Of a stretch of DNA of 48,312 bases, positions 18,300 through 27,416 are shown piece by piece; within the stretch, counting starts at the first letter, position 1; each line of letters opens with the position of its first letter. A model generated the notes under the pieces. That model saw only the letters and a list, made by a program, of their open reading frames with translations, did not search any database and was not told the origin of the DNA. A program made the position numbers and the translations under genes. The stretch comes from an uncultured Clostridium sp. GTDB lineage: Bacteria; Bacillota; Clostridia; TANB77; CAG-508. The stretch covers positions 1 to 48,312 of the forward strand of contig CATZPY010000008.1 of the NCBI GenBank assembly GCA_958422985.1, written 5' to 3'.

Positions 18300-18488
18300 A
18301 TGCCAAATTTAAGTCAAGTAGAATTACAAAATTTAAGACATCTTATAGGAGCACACGAAACCTCTTATCAAAAATTAAATTCTTATTCTTCAGAGGCTGT
18401 TGACCCTCAAATTAAGCAAATTTTTGCGAAATCTGCACAAGATGCTTTAAATACAAAACAAAAATTAATGAGTTTTTTAAATAATTAG
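18300..18488 (+). CDS. Small Coat-F-like protein, short form
   Basis: The 62-residue product is mainly two amphipathic helices (LSQVELQNLRHLIGAHET and DPQIKQIFAKSAQDA) and ends LMSFLNN. It resembles the first helices of Coat F-family spore proteins and is paired with a second such gene ten bases downstream. AAAAAGGAGTG lies seven bases before the ATG. Membership is inferred from helix pattern and pairing, not from a diagnostic motif. Confidence 0.65.
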   Translation: MPNLSQVELQNLRHLIGAHETSYQKLNSYSSEAVDPQIKQIFAKSAQDALNTKQKLMSFLNN

Positions 18489-18497
18489 GAGGTTATA

Positions 18498-18740
18498 ATG
18501 AACGAAAAAGTTATGGTAAATGATATTTTATCTGGAGTTAAATCTAGTTTAACGACATATCAAAATGCAATTTCAGAGTCTGAAAATACAGAGCTTAGAC
18601 AAACTTTACAACAAATAAGAAATAATGATGAAAGTTTTCAATATGAATTATTCAAAGTAGCACAAGCGAAAGGTTACTACAAACCAGCTAATAAAGCTAC
18701 TGTAACAGAGATAGATGAAGTAAAAACAAATTTACAATAA
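18498..18740 (+). CDS. Coat F-domain spore coat-type protein
   Basis: The 80-residue protein begins NEKVMVNDILSGVKSSLTTY and continues through a four-helix-like pattern (TELRQTLQQIRNNDESFQYELFKVAQAKGYYKPA). The KVMVNDIL..KS.......A...E....LR...Q......S...L...A...GYY.PA pattern is characteristic of the Coat F family found in spore coats and in vegetative ferritin-like relatives. TAGGAGG precedes the ATG. It is the second gene of a two-gene unit and is followed by a clear terminator. A coat role is inferred from the family. Confidence 0.8.
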   Translation: MNEKVMVNDILSGVKSSLTTYQNAISESENTELRQTLQQIRNNDESFQYELFKVAQAKGYYKPANKATVTEIDEVKTNLQ

Positions 18741-18756
18741 AAAATTATAGTAAACA

Positions 18757-18790
18757 AGAGCCTGCATAATATACAGGCTCTTTATTTTAT
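18757..18790 (+). terminator. Terminator after the Coat-F pair
   Basis: GAGCCTG (18758-18764) pairs with CAGGCTC (18774-18780), extended by AA/TT, then TTTATTTTAT. Confidence 0.85.
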
Positions 18791-18807
18791 GGTGCCAAAC
18801 CTTTTCT

Positions 18808-18883
18808 TATTAGAAGAAATTTACGCAATAGAGGATTATACCATACAAGGATATATAAGTTCTTGATTTAACAATGCGTTTTT
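18808..18883. repeat. Degenerate family B repeat
   Basis: TTATTAGAAGAAATTTACGC followed by AATAGAGGATTATA resembles the left half of the copy at 37061 (ATTAGGAGAAATTTATG, ACTAGAGAATTATA). The stem half is decayed. Together with the next repeat and a promoter, it accounts for most of the 340-base gene-free stretch 18741-19080. Confidence 0.4.
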
Positions 18884-18892
18884 ATATTAAAG

Positions 18893-18928
18893 AATCGGGA
18901 GTTAAGGAGCGTCCAATAATTCCGATTC
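18893..18928. repeat. Family A hairpin repeat, copy 4
   Basis: GAATCGG (18893-18899) pairs with CCGATTC (18922-18928) around GAGTTAAGGAGCGTCCAATAATT-like loop sequence, which retains the TTAAGGAnnGTCC core. Confidence 0.6.
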
Positions 18929-19028
18929 AAATATTACAAAAATATTAAGTGCTATAGAAAATTAAAGAAAAAATGAAAAAACAAGAGGTTTTTATTTAAA
19001 AATGATAAAAAATGAATAAATTTAAAAT

Positions 19029-19057
19029 TTGAACAAAGAAATCTTTTATTATATCAT
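19029..19057 (+). promoter_or_regulatory. Candidate promoter of the M23 peptidase gene
   Basis: TTGAAC (19029-19034) and TATCAT (19052-19057) are 17 bases apart. Confidence 0.45.
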
Positions 19058-19080
19058 ATAAACAATGTGTATAAAAAGGA

Positions 19081-20106
19081 GTGTTAAATATTATTAAGAT
19101 AAGAAAAGTATTAATGAATTTTAGAACTCTAATAAAATTAATAGCTATATTAGCAGTAGCTGGAGCACTAATTTGGGGAATAATTATATTTTTATATAAG
19201 CCTATATATAGTGTTACATTAAATGGAGAATTTATAGGTTATTGTGAAGATAAAACTCAAATGCAAAATAGAATAAATAATTACATGGAAAGTGGAGATG
19301 GCGAAAACGTAGCATTCGTAGAAATTAATGATTTGCCAGAATACAAAATGTGCTTATTAAAAAAGGGAATAGAGACAAATGATGACCAAATTTTTAATAA
19401 GGTAATAGAAAAAGGAAAAGATTATTATACATATTATGCTATGGTAGTAAATGGCGAAGAAAAATTATATGTTAAAAATCTTCAAGAAGCTGAAGTAATA
19501 TTGCAAGAATTAAAAAATAAGAATAGTGCAAATAAAGATAATATAACAATAGAAGAAAAATATAATACAGAACTTGCAACCTTTGTTGCAAAAGCAGATG
19601 CGGTAAACCAATTGTACCAAGAAAGACAAGTTGAAAGCAAAATAATGGTAGCAGATGCTACAACGAATAGAAAAGCAAGTAATAGAGTAAGCACTTCTAC
19701 TAAAGTCTCAAGAGGAAAAGCTAGTTTAGGAATAACTTTAATAGAGCCGGTACAAGGTAGAATAACAGCAAAATATGGAGAAAGAAGTAGTGTACGTTCA
19801 AGTGTACATACAGGTCTAGATATAGCTGCGCCAGGGGGAACACCAATTAAAGCTGCAGCATCTGGAACAGTAGTGTTTTCTGGAAGAAAAGGTAGTTTTG
19901 GTAAAATGCTAGTAATTTCTCATGGCAATGGTGTACAAACATATTATGCTCATTGCAGTAAATTATTAGCAAATGTAGGTGATAAAGTTTCACAAGGGGA
20001 AGTTATTGCAAATGTTGGAAGCACAGGAAATTCTACAGGAAATCATTTACATCTAGAAGTAAGAGTAAATGGACAAAGTTATAATCCACAAAAATACGTA
20101 TATTAA
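19081..20106 (+). CDS. Membrane-anchored M23 (LytM-type) peptidase
   Basis: The product (341 residues if read from GTG at 19081) has an N-terminal membrane segment (about 18-38), a helical stalk region and a C-terminal M23 domain. Zinc ligands appear as H243 and D247 in HTGLDIA and as the HLH pair H322/H324 in HLHLEV. With SpoIIE and coat genes nearby it could have a SpoIIQ-like role, but that is not shown; a general peptidoglycan endopeptidase is equally possible. The start is unclear: the GTG abuts its own AAAGGA, while an in-frame ATT at 19090 has GGAG eight bases upstream, the same geometry as the ATG gene at 18300. Confidence 0.85.
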   Translation: MLNIIKIRKVLMNFRTLIKLIAILAVAGALIWGIIIFLYKPIYSVTLNGEFIGYCEDKTQMQNRINNYMESGDGENVAFVEINDLPEYKMCLLKKGIETNDDQIFNKVIEKGKDYYTYYAMVVNGEEKLYVKNLQEAEVILQELKNKNSANKDNITIEEKYNTELATFVAKADAVNQLYQERQVESKIMVADATTNRKASNRVSTSTKVSRGKASLGITLIEPVQGRITAKYGERSSVRSSVHTGLDIAAPGGTPIKAAASGTVVFSGRKGSFGKMLVISHGNGVQTYYAHCSKLLANVGDKVSQGEVIANVGSTGNSTGNHLHLEVRVNGQSYNPQKYVY

Positions 20107-20156
20107 AAATAAGAAGAAATTTTTTACCAATTAAAAGTTATTCTTATAGGAAAAAT

Positions 20157-20191
20157 AAAACCGAATTTTAAGGAATGACCCTAATTTTTAT
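20157..20191. repeat. Family A repeat, degenerate copy 5
   Basis: AAAACCGAATTTTAAGGAAT followed by GACCCTAATTTTTAT keeps the loop and left arm; the right arm is decayed. Confidence 0.45.
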
Positions 20192-20198
20192 ATAGCAG

Positions 20199-20303
20199 GA
20201 AACTTCTCATGGTAGGAGAAGTTTCTGTACTAGAGAATTATAGCGAACCTTAGATTTTCTTAGGATTTACATTTGTTAGAAAATCTTAGGTTCACTTTTT
20301 TAT
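20199..20303. repeat. Family B hairpin repeat, copy 3 (best preserved)
   Basis: The unit starts with a perfect 10-bp stem, GAAACTTCTC (20199-20208) with GAGAAGTTTC (20216-20225). It continues through TACTAGAGAATTATAGCG and then a second stem, AACCTTAGATTTTCT with AGAAAATCTTAGGTT (14 of 15 pairs, 20246-20292), and ends in a T run. It lies between the converging M23 and mecA genes and could terminate either. Confidence 0.75.
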
Positions 20304-20335
20304 TTCGTACCCAAATCTATATAATAAAGATAAAA

Positions 20336-20962
20336 TTATAAAGTTTTAGCTAAGCACTTGTAAAAATTATTTTTTACAATTAAAGTACCATATTCATTTA
20401 ATCTACTTTTGAACAAATTAGAATTATTTATACTCTTACCAAACTCCGTTAACGCACAAAGAAAAGTCTTTATACCAGAAAAGCTTTTATTAATATTATC
20501 CATTACTAAGTAATAATTATTCTTATAAGAATATAAAGAGAAATCTTTTGTAAAAGAAGTAAATCCTTTTATATTAGAATTTTTTAAAAGCAAAATAAAA
20601 TCTAATATATCATCGAAGCTATTAAATTCATATACAATAGAATCATTAATTAATTTATTTGTTTTTCGTTTAACTTTAACTGTTTTTTTATTATATGTAG
20701 GAGCAATATCAAGATCAGGTAAAAATCGTGTAACAGTTATAATAAAGTCACCATTAAGTGTGGCTAAGGCTTCTATCATAAGCTTGTAGTCTTTTGTTGT
20801 AAAACCAATTTGCTCTTCTGCTTCATCTAACATTTCCAAAAATAATTTTTGAGAATCGGAAGAATTAGACATAAAAGATTGATAATCTATATTATTATCT
20901 TCTAAATCTTGAAGGTTAAGAATGATTCGAATTTTATCGTTATTTAATTTTTCAAATTTCAT
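20336..20962 (-). CDS. mecA: MecA adaptor protein
   Basis: MecA is an adaptor that delivers substrates to the ClpC-ClpP protease and controls competence and stress regulators in Firmicutes. The 208-residue protein begins with the conserved MKFEKLNNDKIRIIL strand and LEDNNIDYQSF segment, followed by LFLEMLDEAEEQIGF and the LATLNGDFIITVTRF region, a low-complexity linker and a C-terminal ClpC-binding domain (about 105-208). GGGAGGG lies upstream of the ATG. It is a single leftward gene. Confidence 0.85.
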   Translation of the reverse strand: MKFEKLNNDKIRIILNLQDLEDNNIDYQSFMSNSSDSQKLFLEMLDEAEEQIGFTTKDYKLMIEALATLNGDFIITVTRFLPDLDIAPTYNKKTVKVKRKTNKLINDSIVYEFNSFDDILDFILLLKNSNIKGFTSFTKDFSLYSYKNNYYLVMDNINKSFSGIKTFLCALTEFGKSINNSNLFKSRLNEYGTLIVKNNFYKCLAKTL

Positions 20963-20990
20963 CAGAATATCCCTCCCGAAATATATATTA

Positions 20991-21019
20991 ATTATACTAT
21001 ATAAATAGAATAATTTGAA
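20991..21019 (-). promoter_or_regulatory. Candidate promoter of mecA
   Basis: On the minus strand TTCAAA (21019-21014), 17 bases and TATAAT (20996-20991), 29 bases before the start. Confidence 0.55.
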
Positions 21020-21156
21020 TGAGTAATATTTGGTAATATAATATATTCTACACCAGGAAAATAGGTACCTTTAATATAGCATAAAAGAAAATAAATTAAA
21101 AGAAAAAAATGGAAAAAAATAAAGAATTTTTATTTGCCTAAAATTGTAAATATGAC

Positions 21157-21185
21157 TTGAAAAATATATGTAATATAGATATAAT
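21157..21185 (+). promoter_or_regulatory. Promoter of the DUF4321-radC-mre operon
   Basis: TTGAAA (21157-21162), a 17-base spacer and TATAAT (21180-21185). No other good promoter or terminator is visible before 27412, so this may drive all seven genes. Confidence 0.75.
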
Positions 21186-21232
21186 ATTATGGAATTTAAT
21201 TGTTAATTTCCGTAAGGAAAAGGAGGAGCAAA

Positions 21233-21490
21233 GTGGCAACTAAAGATAAAAATATATGGGTATTATTAATATTTATTTTAGCAGGTTTGGTGGTAGGAGG
21301 TTTATTAGGTGAACTTGCATCTAAAGTAGATTTCTTATGGTGGCTATCATATGGAAATAGTTTTGGACTAGCAGAGCCATTAGTACTAGACTTAAATATT
21401 ATAAAAATAACATTTGCATTAACAATAAAAGTAAACATTGCAAGTATAATAGGAATTTTACTATCTATACTAATATATAGAAAAGTGTAA
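21233..21490 (+). CDS. DUF4321 family small membrane protein
   Basis: The 85-residue protein starts at a GTG with AAGGAGGAG six bases upstream; a longer frame from a TTG at 21200 lacks a ribosome site. It has an N-terminal membrane segment with GLVVGGLLGEL, a central YGNSFGLAEPLVLDLNI segment, and a C-terminal membrane segment with NIASIIGILLSILIYRKV. This two-helix layout with G.S.GL..P..LDL...T is the DUF4321 pattern, a family typically encoded just before radC and mreB in Clostridia. Its function is unknown; the location suggests a link to envelope growth. Confidence 0.82.
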   Translation: MATKDKNIWVLLIFILAGLVVGGLLGELASKVDFLWWLSYGNSFGLAEPLVLDLNIIKITFALTIKVNIASIIGILLSILIYRKV

Positions 21491-21519
21491 TTTAAAATGG
21501 GGGCAGAAAGGAATTTAAT

Positions 21520-22221
21520 ATGATAATGAAAAAGCTCCCAAATTATGAAAGACCATATGAAAAATTAGAAATATATGGAGAGGAAACCTTGTCGAATTCA
21601 GAGCTCTTAGCAATAATTATAAAAACAGGAACAAAGGATGAATCAGCATTGGTAGTAGCACAAAGAATTTTAGACATGGGAAGTAAATGTAATACAAAAG
21701 ATATTACTTTTTTAGAAGAATTATCTATACAAGAATTAACTAAAATTAAAGGAATCGGTAGGATAAAAGCAATACAAATAAAAGCAGTATGCGAACTTGC
21801 CAAAAGAATAGGGAAGCCTATCTATGCAGAGAAAATTATAATTAAAGGCTCAGAAGATGTTGCAGAACTATTTATGAAAGAATTAAGAAACTTAAAAAGA
21901 GAAATAGCAAAATTAATAATATTAAATAATAAAAATATAGTAATAAAAATTAAAGATATATCATTTGGAGGTCAAAATTTTGTAATGATAGAACCAAAAG
22001 ATATTTTTGCAGATGTAGTAAAAATGCAAGCGCAAAGAATGATTCTTGTACATAACCATCCAAGTGGAGATCCAAAGCCAAGCGAAGCAGATATATTACT
22101 CACAAAAAGAGTGAATGATGCAGCAATGTTATTAGGTATTTCTTTTTTAGATCATGTAATAATAGGAAATAACAATTACGAAAGTGTTTTTGCAATAATG
22201 AGAAAGAAAGGATTGTTTTAA
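21520..22221 (+). CDS. radC: RadC family JAB-domain protein
   Basis: The 233-residue protein has an N-terminal helix-hairpin-helix-like region (about 20-95, containing KIKGIGRIKAIQI) and a C-terminal MPN+/JAB domain with the metal-binding triad H178, H180 and D191 in HNHPSGDPKPSEAD. Despite its name, RadC's role in DNA repair is not established. Its place immediately before mreB, with the ATG of mreB two bases after the stop, is conserved in many Firmicutes. Confidence 0.93.
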   Translation: MIMKKLPNYERPYEKLEIYGEETLSNSELLAIIIKTGTKDESALVVAQRILDMGSKCNTKDITFLEELSIQELTKIKGIGRIKAIQIKAVCELAKRIGKPIYAEKIIIKGSEDVAELFMKELRNLKREIAKLIILNNKNIVIKIKDISFGGQNFVMIEPKDIFADVVKMQAQRMILVHNHPSGDPKPSEADILLTKRVNDAAMLLGISFLDHVIIGNNNYESVFAIMRKKGLF

Positions 22222-22222
22222 T

Positions 22223-23257
22223 ATGTTTAAATTTTTAGGACTTAACTCAAAGGATATTGGAATAGATTTAGGTACAGCTAATTTATTAGTAACATTAAAA
22301 GGAAAAGGAATTGTACTTAAAGAACCTTCTGTAGTAGCAATAGATAAACATTCTGGAGAAATTTTAGCAACTGGATATGAAGCAAAAGAAATGTTAGGAA
22401 GAACACCAGAAACTATAAAGGCGGTAAGACCATTAAGAGATGGGGTTATTGCAGATTTTACAGCAACAGAGTTAATGTTAAAAAATATAATAAAAAAAGT
22501 ATGTAGACAAAATAATGTAGGAAAACCGAGAGTGTTAGTAGGTGTTCCATCTGGAATAACAGAAGTTGAAGAAAGAGCAGTAGAAGAAGCAGTTATGCAA
22601 GCTGGGGCAAAAGAAGTATATTTAATAGAAGAACCAATGTCAGCAGCAATAGGAGCAAATTTAGATGTTTCAGAACCTAGTGGAAATATAATTGTAGATA
22701 TAGGTGGAGGAACAACAGAAGTTGCTGTAGTTTCTTTAGGTGGAATAGTTATAAGTCACTCACTAAGAATAGCTGGTGATGAATTAGACGAAGATATAAC
22801 AAACTATATAAAGAGAGAATATAATTTAGCGATAGGAGATACAACAGCAGAAGAAATAAAAAAACAAATTGGTTGTGCACTTCCATTAATGACAGAAATG
22901 ACAATGGATGTTACAGGAAGAGATTTAAATACAGGACTTCCAAGAAACATTGTTATAAATTCTAGCAATATTCAAGAAGCTATAGAAATTTCTATAAACG
23001 AAATTGTAGAAACTGTTAAAGCAACATTAGAAAAGACCCCACCAGAACTTGCTTCAGACATTATGGAAAAGGGAATTGTACTTGCAGGTGGAGGAGCTTT
23101 AATAAAAAATTTAGACAAGCTATTAAGCGAAAGAACAGGAATGCCAGTATATGTTGCAGAAGACCCATTAGACTGTGTTGTAAAAGGGACAGGAAAAACA
23201 TTAGAAAATTTAGAGAAATTAAGAACAGTATTAATTAACGCAAGAAAAAGAATATAA
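22223..23257 (+). CDS. mreB: Rod-shape-determining actin homologue MreB
   Basis: MreB forms membrane-bound filaments that direct lateral wall synthesis. The 344-residue protein starts MFKFLG and shows the phosphate-1 loop DIGIDLGTANLLV, the phosphate-2 loop IIVDIGGGTTEVAVV, the adenosine motif GIVLAGGGALIKNLD and the conserved EEPMSAAIGA. It is followed by mreC, mreD and mrdA. It is tightly coupled to radC. Confidence 0.97.
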   Translation: MFKFLGLNSKDIGIDLGTANLLVTLKGKGIVLKEPSVVAIDKHSGEILATGYEAKEMLGRTPETIKAVRPLRDGVIADFTATELMLKNIIKKVCRQNNVGKPRVLVGVPSGITEVEERAVEEAVMQAGAKEVYLIEEPMSAAIGANLDVSEPSGNIIVDIGGGTTEVAVVSLGGIVISHSLRIAGDELDEDITNYIKREYNLAIGDTTAEEIKKQIGCALPLMTEMTMDVTGRDLNTGLPRNIVINSSNIQEAIEISINEIVETVKATLEKTPPELASDIMEKGIVLAGGGALIKNLDKLLSERTGMPVYVAEDPLDCVVKGTGKTLENLEKLRTVLINARKRI

Positions 23258-23284
23258 CTTTAATTATATAGGAAGGAAGTAAGA

Positions 23285-24103
23285 ATGTATAAAAATAAAA
23301 AAAGTGGAGTTATTGGAATAGTAGTAACGGTAATAATTTTAATATTGTTAGTAATACTTTCAAATATAAAAATAGAAAATTTGACAGTCGTAGAAAATAT
23401 TTTTAGTACAATAGTTATGCCATTTCAAAATGGTTTTACAATGTTAAAAAATAAGATTTCTGGAAACGATACATTTTTTACGGATTTAGATAATTTAAAG
23501 AATGAAAACGAAGAATTAAAACAAAAAAATAGCGAATTAGAACAATCTTTAAGAGAACTAGAAATTATAAAGGCTGAAAATACAACATTAAAAGAACAAA
23601 TGAATCTTAAAGAAAAATATAGCGAATATAAAACAGTATCTGGATATGTAATAAATAGAGATATTAGTAATTATACAGGAATGATAGTTATAAATGTAGG
23701 AGCAGATGATGGAGTACAACCTAATATGACAGTTATTGCAGATAAAGGTTTGGTAGGAAATGTTGTATCTGTTACAGCAAATACTGCAAAAGTTCAAACT
23801 ATTGTAGACCCAGCGAGTTCTGTAAGCTGTATAATTAGCACATCCAAAGATGCTTTTGTAACAAAAGGAAGTATAAATAATAGTGGAAGAGAAATAAAAG
23901 CAACATATATACCAACAGATGCAGTACTTGTACAAGATACAAGCATAGAAACATCTGGTTTAGGAGGAATATATCCTAAAGGAATACATGTAGGAACAAT
24001 AAAAGATGTAGTAAATACAAAAAATCCAACTAATAAGTATGCAACAATAGAAACTGCAGTAGATTTTTCTAAATTAGATACAGTTCTTGTAATACTAAAA
24101 TAA
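23285..24103 (+). CDS. mreC: Cell shape protein MreC
   Basis: MreC links MreB to the penicillin-binding protein complex. The 272-residue protein has one N-terminal membrane segment (about 9-27), a coiled coil (about 60-105, LKNENEELKQKNSELEQSL) and a C-terminal double beta-barrel domain with VINRD, NVGADDGVQPNMTVI, GLVGNV and IYPKGIHVGTI. This is the standard domain order. GGAAGGAAG precedes the ATG. Confidence 0.95.
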   Translation: MYKNKKSGVIGIVVTVIILILLVILSNIKIENLTVVENIFSTIVMPFQNGFTMLKNKISGNDTFFTDLDNLKNENEELKQKNSELEQSLRELEIIKAENTTLKEQMNLKEKYSEYKTVSGYVINRDISNYTGMIVINVGADDGVQPNMTVIADKGLVGNVVSVTANTAKVQTIVDPASSVSCIISTSKDAFVTKGSINNSGREIKATYIPTDAVLVQDTSIETSGLGGIYPKGIHVGTIKDVVNTKNPTNKYATIETAVDFSKLDTVLVILK

Positions 24104-24119
24104 TGAAAGGAGAGCACTT

Positions 24120-24653
24120 ATGAAAAAAACAATATCAATTTTGTTAATACTTTTAGCTTTCCTTATAATATATTTTTTACAAGTAAATGTTTTTACATGG
24201 TTTAATATTGCAGGGGTAATGCCTAACTTGTTTATAATATTAGTTTTAGTAATAGGACTATTTGCCGGAAAATATGTGGGGATATCAGTAGGAGTTGTAG
24301 CAGGACTACTATTAGATATATTTATAGGAAAGAAAATAGGAGTAACTGCAATAACATTAGGTATAGTAGGATTTGTAGGAACAGTATTAGACAAAAATTT
24401 TTCTAAGGATAGTAGAATAACACTTGTTCTAATGGTTATATTTTTAACAGTTGTTTATGAATTGTTGAATTATTCTATAAATGCAATAATATACACATAT
24501 TCGTTGGAATTAGCGGAATTTTTTATAAAACTTGTAATAGAAACAATATTTAATGTATTACTAACAATAATACTATATCCACTTATTCAAAAATGTGGAT
24601 ATATATTAGAAGAAAATTTTAAAGAAACGAAAATATTAACGAGATATTTTTAA
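24120..24653 (+). CDS. mreD: Cell shape membrane protein MreD
   Basis: The 177-residue protein is almost entirely membrane segments (about five), with the characteristic PNLFIILVLVIGLFAGKYVG and GLLLDIFIGKKIGV blocks. MreD is the polytopic partner of MreC in the elongation complex. It starts 16 bases after mreC with GAAAGGAGAG upstream. Confidence 0.92.
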   Translation: MKKTISILLILLAFLIIYFLQVNVFTWFNIAGVMPNLFIILVLVIGLFAGKYVGISVGVVAGLLLDIFIGKKIGVTAITLGIVGFVGTVLDKNFSKDSRITLVLMVIFLTVVYELLNYSINAIIYTYSLELAEFFIKLVIETIFNVLLTIILYPLIQKCGYILEENFKETKILTRYF

Positions 24654-24682
24654 ATAACAAATCTAAGATTGGAAGTGATTTA

Positions 24683-26773
24683 TTGAGCAAAAAACCAAAT
24701 TTTAAATTTAGATTTAATTTTCTAACTACTATTATATATGTAGTAGGAATTATTTTATTATTACAACTTTTCAATCTACAAATAGTTCATGGAAACGAAT
24801 ATAGAGAAAAATCTAATACAAGGTTAACAAGAGAAAGCAAGATAGAAGCAGATAGAGGCTCAATTTTAGATAAGTCGGGAAATACTATAGTAGGAAATAC
24901 AATGGGCTTTAGTATAGATTTATATAAAACAAAGATAGATGAAAAAACATTAAATAAAACTATTTTAAATGTTATAAATGTCCTAGAACAAAATGGAGAT
25001 GCATATATTGACGATTTTATAATAAATATAAATCCATATTCATTTAATGCTTCAGAAGAAAAAGTTAAGAAATTTAAAAAAGACAATGAAATAGACGAAA
25101 GCGCAACACCAGAGGAATGCTTCTATATAATGAAAGAAGAATATGAAATAGAAAATACAGACATTGTAGAAGCAAGAAAAATAATGGCTATTAGATATGC
25201 AATACAGGAAAAGGGATATAGTAGTACAAAACCATTAAAAATAGCAGAAAATATAAAGAGAGAATCGGTATTAATATTTAACGAAAAATCGTCAGAATTT
25301 CCAGGAATAAACGTAGTTGTAGAGCCAGTAAGAAACTATGAACAAGGGACAACAGCTTCTCACATTGTAGGTTATACAGGTAGAATAACATCTAAAGAGC
25401 TAGAAACAAGAAAAGATACATATGACCAAGACGATATAATAGGAAAAAATGGGATAGAATCAACTTTTGAAGAGTACTTAAAAGGTGAAGATGGAATAAA
25501 ACAATTAGATATGAGTGTTGATGGAACAGTACAAGAAGAATATACTACGAAAGAAGCTGTAAAAGGTTCGGACGTAGTTCTAACAATAGATTTAAATTTA
25601 CAAAGAGTAACAGAAGAAGCTCTAGCTAACACAATAAATAAAATAAATACAGGTGGATATTCTAAAAGATATGAAACAAACTCTGGAGCAGCTGTAGTAA
25701 TGGAAGTAAAAACCGGAAAAATACTAGCAATGGCGAGTTTCCCTACATATAACCCTCAAGACTTTGTAGGAACAATAACAACAGAAAAGTGGAACGAATA
25801 TAACCAAAATCCAGATTTACCTTTAATGAATAAAACGATTCAATCTGCATATGCACCAGGTTCAATTTTTAAAATGGTAACAGCAATAGCAGGTTTAGAA
25901 TCTGGAGTGGTAAATACTACAGAAAAGGTTAATGATACAGGTACATTTTACCATTATAATGACAGTTGGAGATGTTGGCAAAAAGGAGGACATGGTTGGC
26001 TTAATATTACTGGGGCTATAGAAAAATCTTGTAACTATTTCTTCTATACTATCGGAACAAGAATGGATGTAGATACACTAGCGAAATACGCAAAATATTT
26101 TGGGTTAGGAGTGAAAACAGAAGTAGAGCTACCAGGGGAAGTTTCTGGAACAGTTGCTTCTAGGGAAACAGCTAAAAAAGCAAAAAGAAACTGGTACCCA
26201 GGAGACATGATGTCAGCTGTTATTGGACAAAGTTATAATGCGTTTACACCATTACAAATGGCAAAATATATAAGTATGGTCGCAAATGGAGGAGAACAAA
26301 TAACTCCAACTATACTAGAAACAGTTATAAAAGCAGACGGTACAGAAGTACCAAAAGATGAAGTTGAACAAAAGATAAAGTCAAAATTGGGAATAACAGA
26401 TAATGGAGTAGAAGACTTAGAAATATCTAAAACTAGTATAGATGTTGTAAAAGAGGGGATGAGATCTGTTACATCTGATGAATCTGGAACAGCATATAGT
26501 GTATTTAAAGATTTCCCAATAGAAGTTGGAGGAAAAACAGGTTCTGCAGAAACTGAAAGAGGATCAGGAAATGGAAAAACAAATGCATGGTTTGCAGGTT
26601 TTGCACCATTTGATGACCCGGAAATTGCAGTAGTTGTGTTTGTAGAAAATGGTGGACATGGTTGGTATACCGCAGAAACAGTAAAATATATAATGGAACA
26701 ATATTTTGGAATGAATATAGCGCAAGTCCAAGAAGATATGACACAAGCACCTTATGTAGAAACTTATAGATAA
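24683..26773 (+). CDS. mrdA: Penicillin-binding protein 2 (elongation transpeptidase)
   Basis: The 696-residue protein is an elongation-specific class B penicillin-binding protein that cross-links peptidoglycan with MreBCD and RodA. It has an N-terminal membrane segment (about 13-31), the dimerisation domain beginning ADRGSILDKSG, and a transpeptidase domain with active-site S394 in APGSIFKM, the SxN-type motif in KSCNYFF, and KTGSAE. It starts with TTG at 24683 (GGAAGTGA upstream); no better in-frame start is nearby. Its length is typical. Confidence 0.94.
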   Translation: MSKKPNFKFRFNFLTTIIYVVGIILLLQLFNLQIVHGNEYREKSNTRLTRESKIEADRGSILDKSGNTIVGNTMGFSIDLYKTKIDEKTLNKTILNVINVLEQNGDAYIDDFIININPYSFNASEEKVKKFKKDNEIDESATPEECFYIMKEEYEIENTDIVEARKIMAIRYAIQEKGYSSTKPLKIAENIKRESVLIFNEKSSEFPGINVVVEPVRNYEQGTTASHIVGYTGRITSKELETRKDTYDQDDIIGKNGIESTFEEYLKGEDGIKQLDMSVDGTVQEEYTTKEAVKGSDVVLTIDLNLQRVTEEALANTINKINTGGYSKRYETNSGAAVVMEVKTGKILAMASFPTYNPQDFVGTITTEKWNEYNQNPDLPLMNKTIQSAYAPGSIFKMVTAIAGLESGVVNTTEKVNDTGTFYHYNDSWRCWQKGGHGWLNITGAIEKSCNYFFYTIGTRMDVDTLAKYAKYFGLGVKTEVELPGEVSGTVASRETAKKAKRNWYPGDMMSAVIGQSYNAFTPLQMAKYISMVANGGEQITPTILETVIKADGTEVPKDEVEQKIKSKLGITDNGVEDLEISKTSIDVVKEGMRSVTSDESGTAYSVFKDFPIEVGGKTGSAETERGSGNGKTNAWFAGFAPFDDPEIAVVVFVENGGHGWYTAETVKYIMEQYFGMNIAQVQEDMTQAPYVETYR

Positions 26774-26791
26774 TAAGAAAGGAAGTTGAAC

Positions 26792-27412
26792 ATGGCACAG
26801 TATGTAACAGTAAATTTAAAAAAAGATGTAATTGTTATGAAACTAAGTGAAAAAGCAACTCAGGCAGATACTATAAAAAGTTTAAAGAAAAAATTACCGG
26901 AACTTAAGAAATTATATCAGCAAGAAAAAACGCCAATATTTGTAACAGGGAGAATATTAAAAAATAAAGAAATAAGAGAGATTCAAGAGGTTATAAAAAA
27001 GAGTATAAATGTAGAAGTAGAGTTTGACACACCTAAGGCCCTAGGGCTAAACGAGATAAGAAGAACTTATAATAAAGACGTAGAAATTTCGGAGTCAAAA
27101 ATACACAGAGGATCATTAAGATCTGGACAAAGAATGGAATATGAGGGAACTTTAATAATACTAGGAGATGTAAATGCAGGTGCAGAAGTAATTGCTGGGG
27201 ATAACGTAGTAGTTGTAGGAAATTTAAGAGGATTAGCACATGCGGGTGCGAAGGGAAATAAACAAGCAATAGTTGCAGCAAACAGAATAGATACGCCACA
27301 ACTTAGAATTGCAAATATAATAAAAGAAATGGCAAAAGACGATGACGCATACAATGTTGCATATACATATGCCTATGTTAACGAAAATGGAAGAGAGATT
27401 ATATTAGAATAA
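26792..27412 (+). CDS. minC: Septum site-determining protein MinC
   Basis: MinC inhibits FtsZ ring assembly away from midcell. The 206-residue protein has the N-terminal FtsZ-inhibiting domain (about 1-100) and a C-terminal right-handed beta-helix (about 105-206) with RSGQRMEYEGTLIILGDVNAGAEV-type turns and GNLRGLAHAGAKGN. The ATG at 26792 is chosen over an in-frame TTG two codons earlier because AAAGGAAG is correctly spaced. No minD or minE follows, which is unusual because minC is normally beside minD. Confidence 0.92.
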   Translation: MAQYVTVNLKKDVIVMKLSEKATQADTIKSLKKKLPELKKLYQQEKTPIFVTGRILKNKEIREIQEVIKKSINVEVEFDTPKALGLNEIRRTYNKDVEISESKIHRGSLRSGQRMEYEGTLIILGDVNAGAEVIAGDNVVVVGNLRGLAHAGAKGNKQAIVAANRIDTPQLRIANIIKEMAKDDDAYNVAYTYAYVNENGREIILE

Positions 27413-27416
27413 AAAA

